Positions 24,849 to 33,035 are shown, counted from the first letter of the stretch. The stretch is DNA of 64,000 nucleotides from DASWJQ01 sp036397095 (GCA_036397095.1 DASWJQ010000099.1:1-64000); one strand, 5' to 3'. Translations and numbers: made by a program. Notes: a model not told the origin generated them from the sequence alone.

Positions 24849-25536
24849 TTCGCTCTACCGCCACCTGGAAGCATCCCCGGTTCCGGCCGATCGGCCGCTC
24901 GTTACGCTGGCGTTCGCCCAGAGCCTGGATGGCAGCATTGCCGCCGCCCCCGGCCGCCGGACGGTGCTCAGCAGCCAGCCGTCACTGGCGATGACCCACC
25001 GATTGCGCGCCATGCACGACGGAATCCTGGTCGGGATTGGTACGGTGCTGTCCGACGATCCGCAGCTGAACGTACGTTACGCGACCGGACCACATCCGCG
25101 GCCGGTGATATTGGATAGCCGGCTGCGCACGCCGCCCAAGGCCCGACTGCTCTCGGAGGATCCTTTCCCATGGATCGCTCACCACGATGGCAATGACGCC
25201 AACAGTGCCCCGCTCGAACACGCCGGTGCCATCCTGCTCCGGCTACCATCCAATGTTGAGGGCGGGCTGGACCTGATAGCCGTCCTGGACGAGCTTCGAC
25301 TCCGTGGCGTGCGGCGCCTGATGGTCGAGGGCGGCAGCCGCGTCATCCGATCCTTCTTGCGCGAACGGCTGGTTGACACCTTGGTACTCACCATCGCACC
25401 GCGGCTGCTTGGCGGCCTGCAGCCCTGGATCGGGTTCGCACTTGCCGGCGACCCGCCTGTCCTGACCACACCAGCCTGGGCACAGGTGGGACCTGACATG
25501 CTCGTCTGGAGTCCGCTGAACTGGAGCGTGACGTGA
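24832..25536 (+). CDS. RibD C-terminal type pyrimidine reductase
   Basis: 234 residues from ATG 24832, inside the end of ribA. It consists only of the dihydrofolate-reductase-like RibD_C fold: LAFAQSLDGSIA, GIGTVLSDDPQLNVR and MVEGGSRVIRSFL. The deaminase half of bifunctional RibD is missing. Such enzymes reduce the ribosylamino side chain of the GTP cyclohydrolase II product with NADPH. Direct coupling to ribA suggests it acts on that product. It could serve riboflavin synthesis, as in archaea and fungi where reduction precedes deamination, or a dedicated pteridine/pyrimidine pathway. Confidence 0.85.
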   Translation: MAGELDSLYRHLEASPVPADRPLVTLAFAQSLDGSIAAAPGRRTVLSSQPSLAMTHRLRAMHDGILVGIGTVLSDDPQLNVRYATGPHPRPVILDSRLRTPPKARLLSEDPFPWIAHHDGNDANSAPLEHAGAILLRLPSNVEGGLDLIAVLDELRLRGVRRLMVEGGSRVIRSFLRERLVDTLVLTIAPRLLGGLQPWIGFALAGDPPVLTTPAWAQVGPDMLVWSPLNWSVT

Positions 25537-26561
25537 AGACCCAGTCCTTGTGGATCGTCGAGCCCGGGCGGGCTGAAGTGCGTGAAGAAGAACTGCCGAC
25601 GCTGACCCCCGGCGCGGTGCTGCTCGAGGCGCACGTCAGCGCCATTAGCCCCGGCACGGAACGCCTCATGTTCCACGGAAACGCTGGCCAGCAGGCACAG
25701 CTCGACGCCACTCTCCCGAGTCTGCAGGATTTGGCGGGCTACCCGATGAAGTACGGCTATGCCACCGTCGGCCGCATTGTTGAATTGGGACAGGAGGTCG
25801 ATCGGAGTCTGCTCGACCGTTGGGCGCTGGCGCTGCACCCGCACCAAGCCCACCTGGCGTGCCCGGCCGAGGACCTGGTCCTGCTGCCGGCTGGCATCGA
25901 CAGCGAAGCGGCCGCCTTTCTGCCCAACGTCGAAACCAGTCTGTCCTTGGTCCATGATGGCCGGCCATTGGCCGGGGAGCGCGTCCTTGTGCTGGGTCTG
26001 GGCGTGGTGGGTCAATTGACGGCAATGTTGCTTGGCCAGTTCCCACTGGCCGATCTGGTGGCCGTCGAACCACTGGCCAACCGGCGACAATTGGCTGTGA
26101 CCCGTCGGCTGACAGCGGTCGCCAGCTTTGAAGAGATCCTGGACCGGCTGTCTCCCGATCAGGCGCCAGGCTTCGACATGGCCTTCGAACTTTCGGGCAA
26201 TCCACAGGCCCTGACGGCAGCCATCAACGCTGTTGGCTATGATGGCCGCGTGGTTATCGGCTCATGGTACGGCGATCGGATGACGCCAGTGGCCCTCGGC
26301 ACTCACTTCCATCGCAATCACATCCGTCTGATCAGCAGTCAGGTGAGCCGTATCCCACCCGCCCTGCGCGGGCTCTGGACCAAAGCCCGGCGCTTTGGCG
26401 AAGCGATCCGGCTGCTGCCGGCCTTACGACCGGCCGAGTTGATCACGCACCGCCTGCCGCTGGCCGAAGCCCCCGATGCCTACGCATTGCTCGATCACCC
26501 GTCTGAAGCCGTCGGGATCCTAATCCTGTACCCGCCAGCCGCCACCAACGGACACGCCTGA
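25533..26561 (+). CDS. MDR-superfamily dehydrogenase without the usual catalytic zinc cysteine
   Basis: 342 residues from a GTG that overlaps the RibD stop (GTGA). The Rossmann motif VLGLGVVGQLTA is clear. The N-terminal catalytic domain has SAISPGTERLMFHG where ordinary alcohol dehydrogenases have a Cys-containing zinc motif; this SxGTE form occurs in BchC-like and related biosynthetic MDR enzymes. It is probably an NAD(P)-dependent oxidoreductase acting on a small hydroxyl or keto side chain. Its place between the RibD-type reductase and the PTPS-like gene argues for a step on the same GTP-derived intermediate. Confidence 0.82.
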   Translation: MKTQSLWIVEPGRAEVREEELPTLTPGAVLLEAHVSAISPGTERLMFHGNAGQQAQLDATLPSLQDLAGYPMKYGYATVGRIVELGQEVDRSLLDRWALALHPHQAHLACPAEDLVLLPAGIDSEAAAFLPNVETSLSLVHDGRPLAGERVLVLGLGVVGQLTAMLLGQFPLADLVAVEPLANRRQLAVTRRLTAVASFEEILDRLSPDQAPGFDMAFELSGNPQALTAAINAVGYDGRVVIGSWYGDRMTPVALGTHFHRNHIRLISSQVSRIPPALRGLWTKARRFGEAIRLLPALRPAELITHRLPLAEAPDAYALLDHPSEAVGILILYPPAATNGHA

Positions 26562-26950
26562 TGTATTGCCTGCAGCTTGCGCGTCGCTTCCGAGCCGAGC
26601 ATTTCCTCTTCGGCGGCGACTGGGGCGAGGAGAACCGGCCACATACTCATGACTACCGGCTGGAACTGCGCCTGCACGGACCGGAACTCAACCAGCACGG
26701 TTATCTGCTCGACTTGCTCGAAGTGGAGGCGTTGCTCGAAAGGGTGATTGAGCAGTTTGCCGGCCGTCAGCTCAACCAACTCGAGCCGTTTGCCGACCTT
26801 AACCCAAGCATCGAGCACTTCGCCCGCATCCTGGCCTCCGAGCTGGGCAAGGGGTTGCCGCTAGACAACCGTCTTGCTCGCCTCGAAGTGCGCCTTTGGG
26901 AAACCGAAACCGCATGGGCCAGCTACCAATGCGAGCTGCCGTGCAGGTAG
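26561..26950 (+). CDS. PTPS/QueD-fold protein with altered active site
   Basis: 129 residues, the normal length for a 6-pyruvoyl-tetrahydropterin synthase/QueD subunit. The zinc histidines are His14 (AEHF) and His28/His30, but the second motif reads PHTHDY instead of HGH. The catalytic Cys found four residues before the first of these His in QueD is Glu24 here. The C-terminal RLWETETAWASY carries the conserved acidic residue that holds the pterin ring (about Glu114). It should bind a pterin-like or pyrimidine substrate, but the known PTPS or QueD reaction is doubtful. ATG shares the A of the previous stop codon. Confidence 0.8.
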   Translation: MYCLQLARRFRAEHFLFGGDWGEENRPHTHDYRLELRLHGPELNQHGYLLDLLEVEALLERVIEQFAGRQLNQLEPFADLNPSIEHFARILASELGKGLPLDNRLARLEVRLWETETAWASYQCELPCR

Positions 26951-28050
26951 CCCTCGTGGTTTGCGGCTCGCTGGACACCGTGTCCGGCGGCTTCCTCTAC
27001 GATCGCCAGCTGGTGAGTGGTTTGCGCCGGCTCGGCCACCGGGTGGAGGTCGTCGAGCTGCCCTGGCGCAGCTACCCCGGACAACTGGCCGACGGCCTGA
27101 GGCCGCAGATCGTGCGGCAATTGACGCATCTCGAAGCCGACATCGTGCTCCAGGATGAACTGTGCCATCCGTCCCTGCTCGTGGCCAATCGGTGGCCCGG
27201 GCACAGGCCTCCCATCGTGGCCATTGTCCATCACCTGCGGTCCGACGAGCGCGCCCCTGCCCTGCAGCGGCTCGCCTTTCGCTGGGCCGAACGGGCATTC
27301 CTGGCGTCGGTTGATGCCTGTGTATTCAACACGCGGGCGACGCAGGACTCGGTCGAGCGCCTGCTGGGCCGCCCGATGACCGGCGTGGTCGCCAGCCCGG
27401 CCGGTGACCACCTGGCCGGCTTTGGCCGGCCCGCGCCACCGGCATCTGCCAACCGAGGTGGGCCACTGCGCCTGCTCTTCGTCGGCAACTTGATTCCCCG
27501 CAAAGGGCTCGACACCCTGCTGACCGCCCTTGAGAGTCTCCCACCTGGCAGTTGGCAGCTGGATGTTGTCGGCCGCACCGATCTGGATACCGGCTACAGC
27601 GCCCGCCTGCTTCGGCAATTGAGCTCTCCTGGCTGGCGAGAAGCGGTCAGGTTGTGGGGACCGTTGATGGATGTGGCCCTTGCCGATCGCTACCGGCAGG
27701 CAAATCTGCTGGTGGTGCCGTCAGAGTACGAAGGCTTCGGCATCGTCTACCTGGAGGCTATGGGCCATGGCCTTCCGGTCATTGCCAGCCGGGCGGGCGG
27801 CGCCTCCGAACTTGTCGAGCATGGCGTGCATGGGTTCCTGGTGCCACCCCGCGATCCAGCCGCCATTCGCCAACATCTGCAAACCTATCTGGCGCAGCCG
27901 AGTCTGATCAACCGGCAGGGAGCTGCTGCACTCGATCGCGCCCGCAGCCACCCGACCTGGTCGCGCTCGGTGGCCCTGGTCGAGGGCCTGTTGCAGCGGC
28001 TGGCGGCGGACCCCGTCGGCGCGATCTCATCGCCGCTCATGGATTTCTGA
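26929..28050 (+). CDS. GT-B glycosyltransferase (GT4-like)
   Basis: 373 residues from ATG 26929; GTG 26941 and ATG 26896 are alternatives, and all overlap the PTPS-like gene. The N-terminal Rossmann domain starts at VQVALVVCG with a SGGFLYDRQL loop. The C-terminal nucleotide-sugar domain has LFVGNLIPRKGLDTLL and the retaining GT4 motif EGFGIVYLEAMGHGLPVIAS. It should transfer a sugar from a UDP- or GDP-donor. Inside this gene set the acceptor is plausibly the pteridine/pyrimidine product, but lipid or protein acceptors cannot be excluded. Confidence 0.85.
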   Translation: MRAAVQVALVVCGSLDTVSGGFLYDRQLVSGLRRLGHRVEVVELPWRSYPGQLADGLRPQIVRQLTHLEADIVLQDELCHPSLLVANRWPGHRPPIVAIVHHLRSDERAPALQRLAFRWAERAFLASVDACVFNTRATQDSVERLLGRPMTGVVASPAGDHLAGFGRPAPPASANRGGPLRLLFVGNLIPRKGLDTLLTALESLPPGSWQLDVVGRTDLDTGYSARLLRQLSSPGWREAVRLWGPLMDVALADRYRQANLLVVPSEYEGFGIVYLEAMGHGLPVIASRAGGASELVEHGVHGFLVPPRDPAAIRQHLQTYLAQPSLINRQGAAALDRARSHPTWSRSVALVEGLLQRLAADPVGAISSPLMDF

Positions 28051-28077
28051 GTCGTTTTGGAGAAGGAGTAGAGCAAG

Positions 28078-28470
28078 ATGCGATCTACCCTGCGCACCGT
28101 GATCATCATCACCACCTTGATCACCGCCCTCGTTCACCTGGCCGTGCTCAATTACCTGATATACACCAGCGAAGGCCACCTGGACTTGCTGTTTAGCTTG
28201 AACGGTCTGGGCTACCTGACCCTGCTCGGTATGTTCGTTGCCGCCCCGGCCTTCATCGAGGAGCAATGGGATTTCTTCCACTTCATGTACATGGGTTTCG
28301 CCGCAGTCACCATCGCGGCCTTCTTTGTTCTGGGTGGGACCGGGTTCGGCGGGACCGAAGTCGACCCGCTGGGCTACTTCACCAAAGCGGTGGAACTGAT
28401 CCTGATCATCGCTTTATGGCAGCACCGCAAGTTTGACCCCGGCTTGCGCCAAACCGCTGGTCCGATGTAG
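28078..28470 (+). CDS. Small four-helix membrane protein of unknown family
   Basis: 130 residues with four hydrophobic helices and a short polar tail. I do not recognise the family. It has a strong Shine-Dalgarno (GGAGAAGGAG) before ATG 28078 and sits between the glycosyltransferase and methyltransferase genes, so it probably belongs to the same transcription unit. A Glu/Gln/Trp-containing loop (AFIEEQWDFFHFMYMGF) between helices 2 and 3 is the most distinctive part. It could be a membrane anchor or transporter part for the pathway product. Confidence 0.6.
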   Translation: MRSTLRTVIIITTLITALVHLAVLNYLIYTSEGHLDLLFSLNGLGYLTLLGMFVAAPAFIEEQWDFFHFMYMGFAAVTIAAFFVLGGTGFGGTEVDPLGYFTKAVELILIIALWQHRKFDPGLRQTAGPM

Positions 28471-28477
28471 ACGACAG

Positions 28478-28509
28478 GGCGGGCGCGCCTCCCACAGGGC
28501 GCGCCCGCC
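28478..28509 (+). other. Perfect 12-bp GC hairpin just before the methyltransferase start
   Basis: GGCGGGCGCGCC and its exact reverse complement flank an 8-base loop. The hairpin ends 8 bases before ATG 28518. There is no T-run after it, so a standard intrinsic terminator is unlikely. It covers the place where a Shine-Dalgarno would be, and none is seen. It may slow readthrough or control methyltransferase translation. Confidence 0.55.
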
Positions 28510-28517
28510 ATCCACCC

Positions 28518-29432
28518 ATGTTCGGCCCGGAAACGCTGCAGCGCGATATCGCGTACTTGGCCGCCAAACGGTCGATCGACGACCTGGCGCTCAACCACCA
28601 TGTGTGGCAGACCCTTTGGAGTCAGCCGCTGCCCGAGTCTCCCCGGATTCTCGAGGCCGGCGCCGGCATCGGCACCATGCTGGAGCGCTTGCTTGAGCAA
28701 GATCGCCTGCGCACGGGTCATTACCTGGCCATCGATCAACAGCCAGCCTTCCTGGCAGAGGCCAGGGCCCGTCACCTGCGCTGGGGTGAGCAGCATGGGC
28801 TGTCCACCGAATTCGACCTGCAACGCCTGCATTTGCGCAGCGAGCAGGTCGACCTGGAGATCACCTACCTACAGACCGACCTCGCCGAGCTTTCCGCCGC
28901 CGTACCGGCAGGCTCAATCGATCTACTGTTGGGCCACGCTTTGCTCGACCTGGTCGACCTGGCCAGCAGTCTGCCCGGGCTGCTGGGCTGCCTGACACCC
29001 GCCGGACTCTTCCATTTCAGCCTGAACTTTGACGGCGTGACCAGCTTCCAGCCGGAGGTCGATCCGGAACTCGATCGCCGGATCGCTGAGCTCTACCACA
29101 CGTCAATGGATGAACGGCGGGTAGGGGGCCTGGCTTCAGGCGATAGCCGGACCGGGCGCCGCCTGCTGGGTTGGTTGGTCGACAACGATCAGGAGCTCCT
29201 GGCGGCCGGCGGCTCGGATTGGGTCGTTCACCCGCGTGATCATGCCTTTGCGTCTGATGAACGCATACTGCTCGAGACCATCTTGATGACGATCGAGCGC
29301 CAGCTGCAGGGCCATCCTGCGCTCGACGCGACGGCCTTCTCGACCTGGCTCGCGACGCGCCGGACTCAACTGGCCGAAGGCCGCCTCGTGTTCCTGACCC
29401 ACCAGCTCGATGTCGTCGGCCGGCGGCGCTAA
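28518..29432 (+). CDS. Class I SAM-dependent methyltransferase
   Basis: 304 residues. The SAM-binding motif I is ILEAGAGIGTMLERLL at residues 43-58, followed by YLAIDQQPAFL (motif II, acidic ribose ligand) and an IDLLLGHALLDLVDL segment (motif IV region). The C-terminal 100 residues form an extra helical domain. There is no visible ribosome site; the start lies right after the GC hairpin. As the last gene on the plus strand of the cluster it may methylate the glycosylated GTP-derived product. The stop overlaps the end of the convergent gene by 4 bases. Confidence 0.8.
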   Translation: MFGPETLQRDIAYLAAKRSIDDLALNHHVWQTLWSQPLPESPRILEAGAGIGTMLERLLEQDRLRTGHYLAIDQQPAFLAEARARHLRWGEQHGLSTEFDLQRLHLRSEQVDLEITYLQTDLAELSAAVPAGSIDLLLGHALLDLVDLASSLPGLLGCLTPAGLFHFSLNFDGVTSFQPEVDPELDRRIAELYHTSMDERRVGGLASGDSRTGRRLLGWLVDNDQELLAAGGSDWVVHPRDHAFASDERILLETILMTIERQLQGHPALDATAFSTWLATRRTQLAEGRLVFLTHQLDVVGRRR

Positions 29433-30535
29433 TGTCGCTCGAGCAACAGCGCGCCTGCAACCAACCCGCTCCCCCCAAACAACAAATCACGGCCGCGAAT
29501 CACAAGGGCCAGTGCCAGACCGGCCTCGGCTGGAAAGCCTAACTGGCCAAGCGCCAGCACCTGGCTCGCCTCCAAGGTTCCGAGGCCAGCTGGCAACGGA
29601 AGCAGGATCGCCACGCGGGCAGCCGTCAGCACGGCGACCGCCTCCAGTGGATCGAGCGAAAACCCTAGGAAGCCGGCCATCAACCAGTATTCGAAGACCA
29701 ACAGGACCCAGGTGGTCAGGGAGGCTAACAGTGCTCCAACCAGCCAGCCGGGCCGTCGGGCGAAAACGGAGCCGGCCGAGCTCTCCACCTCGGCCAACCA
29801 CGCCTGCCACTTCTCCCAGCCAGGCAAGGCTTGAGCCCGCCGGGGCAACCAGCCCAGCAGCCAGCGCAATGGCTGGCCCCCGCGCGCGGCCGCCAGTAGG
29901 TAGGCCAGCGGCAGGCACACCAGGCCGCCCGCCACCAGAATCATCCCGGCGACAAGCGGCGTTTCGAGCAGGCCCAGCTGGGCCACAACCAGCAGACCGA
30001 ACAACAGGAAGCTGAAATTTACGACCAGTTCGAGTGCCTTGTCCAGCGCGACGGAAGCCGCTCCTTGCGAGGCCGGCAGGTCATGCCGCTGACGCAGTAA
30101 CTGGACCAACAGCGGCTCACCACCAAACTGGGGTCCTGGCGTGAAGTAGCTGACGGCAAACCCGGCCAGGCGGTAGAGCGACAGCCAGCCGTAGACCACA
30201 ACTACCTGTTGCGCCCGCAGTACCAGCCACCAGCGGCTGCTGAGGGCCAGCAGCACCCCAGCGTTGACCACCAGAATCAGGCCCATTTCCACGGGATGCA
30301 GCCCGGACAACAGCGCCGCCAGGTTCGCCCAATCGACGCCCCGCAGGGCGAGCGCCAGCAGCACGACAACCAGCAACCACAAGATGGCGCGCAGCCAAGG
30401 TCGTTGGGGGCGGCCCGCAGAATCAACTTGGTGCGGCGAGGAGGCCCCCGACCCGCCCGTCATGAGCAACTCGACCCGGCCCCGATGGCCCTGTGGACCG
30501 GGCGGCAGCCTGTCAGGTTGACCGGGGTTGGCCAT
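29429..30535 (-). CDS. LPG-synthase-type membrane protein (UPF0104, flippase-like)
   Basis: 368 residues from ATG 30535, preceded by GGTGAG inside the end of the phosphatidyltransferase gene. About eight helices carry the UPF0104/AglD landmarks: SYFTPGPQFGGEPLLVQLL in the middle and PLPAGLGTLEASQVLALGQLG near the end. Members are the transmembrane part of lysyl-phosphatidylglycerol synthases and are thought to move or modify lipids. The catalytic aminoacyl-transfer domain is absent. It is translated from the same messenger as the CDP-alcohol phosphatidyltransferase and converges tail to tail on the methyltransferase gene. Confidence 0.78.
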   Translation of the reverse strand: MANPGQPDRLPPGPQGHRGRVELLMTGGSGASSPHQVDSAGRPQRPWLRAILWLLVVVLLALALRGVDWANLAALLSGLHPVEMGLILVVNAGVLLALSSRWWLVLRAQQVVVVYGWLSLYRLAGFAVSYFTPGPQFGGEPLLVQLLRQRHDLPASQGAASVALDKALELVVNFSFLLFGLLVVAQLGLLETPLVAGMILVAGGLVCLPLAYLLAAARGGQPLRWLLGWLPRRAQALPGWEKWQAWLAEVESSAGSVFARRPGWLVGALLASLTTWVLLVFEYWLMAGFLGFSLDPLEAVAVLTAARVAILLPLPAGLGTLEASQVLALGQLGFPAEAGLALALVIRGRDLLFGGSGLVAGALLLERH

Positions 30536-31748
30536 GCTCACCTGCACGATTGGCAAACAACTTCTCGCTGGGACTCCAGATGGAGTAGCGTCCGCTGCCG
30601 GCAATCAAGATACCGAGCGTAGCCGTCAGGCCAATCGTGCGCCAGGGATCGAGGCCGACGGCGGCAATGGTCAGGCCCAGCGGGAAGAGCATGACAAAGG
30701 CGGCAAAGCGGGCGGCGTAGCCCAGCAGCATAGCGGTGCCTGTCAGCACAACCAGCCCGCCAAAGAAAGTGGAGACAGCCGGCGCCGGTACAAGGCCCAA
30801 GGACCCAAGTCCCCTCACCAGTTCGGGCGAGCCCGCCAGGTAGCGCGGCGCCTGGGCAAGCGCAAAACCGGCGATCGCCAGGCGCAAGATCACCGGCATC
30901 AATCGCAGGACGATCTTGCGCAATCGGGAGCGCCAGCGCAGGTACGCCGCCGATCTGGGATCGAGGCTGTCGCTCACCACCAGCGCATCCCTGACGAAGC
31001 CAGCCATGAAAGGCGTGAAGAAGATCCAACCGGCCAGGGCGAGCTCGGGCCGGTCGAAGATCGGCCACAGCGTCACCGAAATGAACCCCATCGTCAGGCC
31101 CGCCAGCGGACGGCGGAGGCCGCTAGGTGACAACGGTTGCACCCGCAGACCAGCCCGCTGCCGGATCCAGATCAGGACGGCAAAGGCATAGCGGGCCAGC
31201 CCGACCGTCAGGAAGATCGCCGGCAGCCGGCCATAGCCTATCGCCAAGTTGACGGCAGCGAAGACGCCGAGGGCGTCCAACTCAAGGTCGAGTGCTTCCC
31301 CCAGCGCCGATTGCTGGCGGCTCTTCCGGGCCAGGTAGCCATCGAAATAATCGAATACATCGGCCAGGGTATACCAGGCCATAGGAAGCCAGGCGGCCAG
31401 GCCATCAGCAGGGGGTGCCAACAGGCAGCCTGCCAGCGCCGCAATCAGCCAGCCCCGGGCCAACGTCAGCAGGTTGCCCGGCCCCAGCCGCTCGGCAACC
31501 GGGCCGCCTGGGTCCGGGCGGTGCAGGCGCAGATTCCTTCCTGTGAACCACCACAGGTAGAGCCAAACCGAGCCGGCCAGCCAGGGCCAGTGGGCAGGAA
31601 CCGCCGCAGCCGGCCCCCACCATCGGTGCGCGGCGGCCAGCAACGCCAGGCCGGCTACCCCCAGCGACAGCCATTGCCGGCGCAGCCCAGCCGGCGCAGC
31701 CTGATCGACCTCGGTTTGCCCGCGTTGAGCAGGCAGATGTTGTGTCAT
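30513..31748 (-). CDS. CDP-alcohol phosphatidyltransferase fused to a DoxX-like domain
   Basis: 411 residues. The CDP-alcohol motif is complete: Asp133, Asp136-Gly137, Ala140-Arg141, Gly150, Asp154 and Asp158, in the pattern D-x2-DG-x2-AR-x8-G-x3-D-x3-D. It should join a CDP-activated lipid (or CDP-alcohol) to an alcohol head group in the membrane. From about residue 270 a second set of four helices (VSTFFGGLVVLTGTAMLLGY, LFPLGLTIAAVG) resembles DoxX/SURF4 proteins. Such a fusion is uncommon in my experience. The start ATG has only a weak ribosome site (AGGG directly before it). Confidence 0.82.
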   Translation of the reverse strand: MTQHLPAQRGQTEVDQAAPAGLRRQWLSLGVAGLALLAAAHRWWGPAAAVPAHWPWLAGSVWLYLWWFTGRNLRLHRPDPGGPVAERLGPGNLLTLARGWLIAALAGCLLAPPADGLAAWLPMAWYTLADVFDYFDGYLARKSRQQSALGEALDLELDALGVFAAVNLAIGYGRLPAIFLTVGLARYAFAVLIWIRQRAGLRVQPLSPSGLRRPLAGLTMGFISVTLWPIFDRPELALAGWIFFTPFMAGFVRDALVVSDSLDPRSAAYLRWRSRLRKIVLRLMPVILRLAIAGFALAQAPRYLAGSPELVRGLGSLGLVPAPAVSTFFGGLVVLTGTAMLLGYAARFAAFVMLFPLGLTIAAVGLDPWRTIGLTATLGILIAGSGRYSIWSPSEKLFANRAGEHGQPRST

Positions 31749-31910
31749 CCCTGGAGAACTCGTTGCTTGCGATTGGGCTCAGGCCGCCTCATCGGGCCGA
31801 TGGATCCAGTCCGAGCGCCCCGGCAGTGGGGCCAGGCGGGACAAGTGCCAAACGGGGCACACTGCTCGGCGTACCCTATTTGGCAGAGTGTGGAGCTCTT
31901 GAATTCCGGG
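31749..31910. other. Intergenic gap with a small hairpin
   Basis: A GTGCC/GGCAC hairpin with 6-base loop lies at 31845-31860, about 50 bases beyond the end of the M29 peptidase gene. No T-run follows. It may help end that transcript. No promoter for the phosphatidyltransferase gene is obvious. Confidence 0.3.
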
Positions 31911-33035
31911 CTAGAACTGGAAGGCACCGTCTTTGTAGAACAGCGAGCCGTCCACCAGGATTTCCGAATCCTGCTGCAAATCGCAGATCATGTCCCAGTG
32001 GATCGCGCTCTGGTTGTGGTTGCCGGTCTCAGGGTAACCGGCGCCGACCGCCATATGGAAACTTCCACCAATCTTCTCGTCGAACAGGATGTTGCCGGTA
32101 AAGCGATCTATGCCAAAGTTGGTGCCAATGGCGAATTCGCCCAGGTAACGTGAGCCGGCATCCGTGTCCAGGATCGTGGTCAACAGCTCCTGCCCCTTGT
32201 CGGCTGTGGCTTCGACCACCCGGCCCTCCTTGAAACCAAGCCGGATTCCGGAGACCACCTGGCCCTGGTAGACCGCCGGGTAGGTGAAGCGCACCCAACC
32301 ATCGGCCGAATCCTCGACCGGCCCGGTGTAGATTTCACCGTCGGGCATATTGTGGTCACCAGAAGCATTTAGGAAGACTCGGTCCTTGACCGACAGCTTG
32401 AGCTCACAATTCGGGCCGCGGACCTCGACCTGATTGGAGCCCTGGATGACGTCGATGGCCTTCTGCTGCTCTTTCTTGACCCCCTGCCAATAGACAACCG
32501 GGTCGTCTTCCTCCTGGACATGGTTGGCCTGGTAGACGAACTTCTCATACCCCTCCAGGCTCATGTCGGCCTGTTGGGCATACGCTTGGGTTGGGAACAG
32601 CGTGGTCACCCAGCGCAGCTCACCACGCTGGCCGCGGTCGAACTGAGTCGCCAATACCGACTTAAGCGCTCCGCGCCGCTTGCGGATACGTTCGGCGGGC
32701 ATGGCGGCCAGCAGCTTGGTATTGGATGCGGAGTGAATCCGGATCCGGCCTTCAAAGGTCTCATACGCCAGATCCATGAAGGGGGCTGGTTGCTCCAGCT
32801 GCTCCTGGTTGGCGTAGGTCATGAAGGTGGCGTCCATCCCTGACATCATGTCCAGGCCTTCAAAGCTGACCAGCAGATGGGGGTGACCGCCGGCCTTGAG
32901 CACGTGTTCAACCAAGGACCGCACCAGGGGCTCGGCGGCCACCTCGGCCTCGATAATGACGCGGTCTCCGGGGCGCACGCCCACGCTATAGCCAGTCAGC
33001 AAGCGGGCCATGCGGTCGATGCGGGGGTCGGTCAT
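31911..33035 (-). CDS. M29-family aminopeptidase (thermophilic aminopeptidase type)
   Basis: 374 residues, matching AmpS/PepS-type peptidases. The co-catalytic metal region near the C-terminus is well kept: MPDGEIYTGP, LGEFAIGTNFGI, FDEKIGGSFHMAVG, GYPETG and SAIHWDMICD supply the Glu, His and Asp ligands. It should release N-terminal residues from peptides in the cytoplasm as a dimer. ATG 33035 is preceded by GGAGG. It stands alone on the minus strand, after the HU-like gene's own unit. The peptide ABC importer 11 kb away could feed it, but there is no sequence link. Confidence 0.88.
   Translation of the reverse strand: MTDPRIDRMARLLTGYSVGVRPGDRVIIEAEVAAEPLVRSLVEHVLKAGGHPHLLVSFEGLDMMSGMDATFMTYANQEQLEQPAPFMDLAYETFEGRIRIHSASNTKLLAAMPAERIRKRRGALKSVLATQFDRGQRGELRWVTTLFPTQAYAQQADMSLEGYEKFVYQANHVQEEDDPVVYWQGVKKEQQKAIDVIQGSNQVEVRGPNCELKLSVKDRVFLNASGDHNMPDGEIYTGPVEDSADGWVRFTYPAVYQGQVVSGIRLGFKEGRVVEATADKGQELLTTILDTDAGSRYLGEFAIGTNFGIDRFTGNILFDEKIGGSFHMAVGAGYPETGNHNQSAIHWDMICDLQQDSEILVDGSLFYKDGAFQF

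Noticed and set aside
24189..25536. Complete riboflavin operon
   Set aside because: Only GTP cyclohydrolase II and a reductase-only RibD are present; deaminase, dihydroxybutanone-phosphate synthase, lumazine synthase and riboflavin synthase are absent.
28478..28509. Rho-independent terminator before the methyltransferase
   Set aside because: The hairpin is strong but has no T-run, and the next ATG is only 8 bases away.
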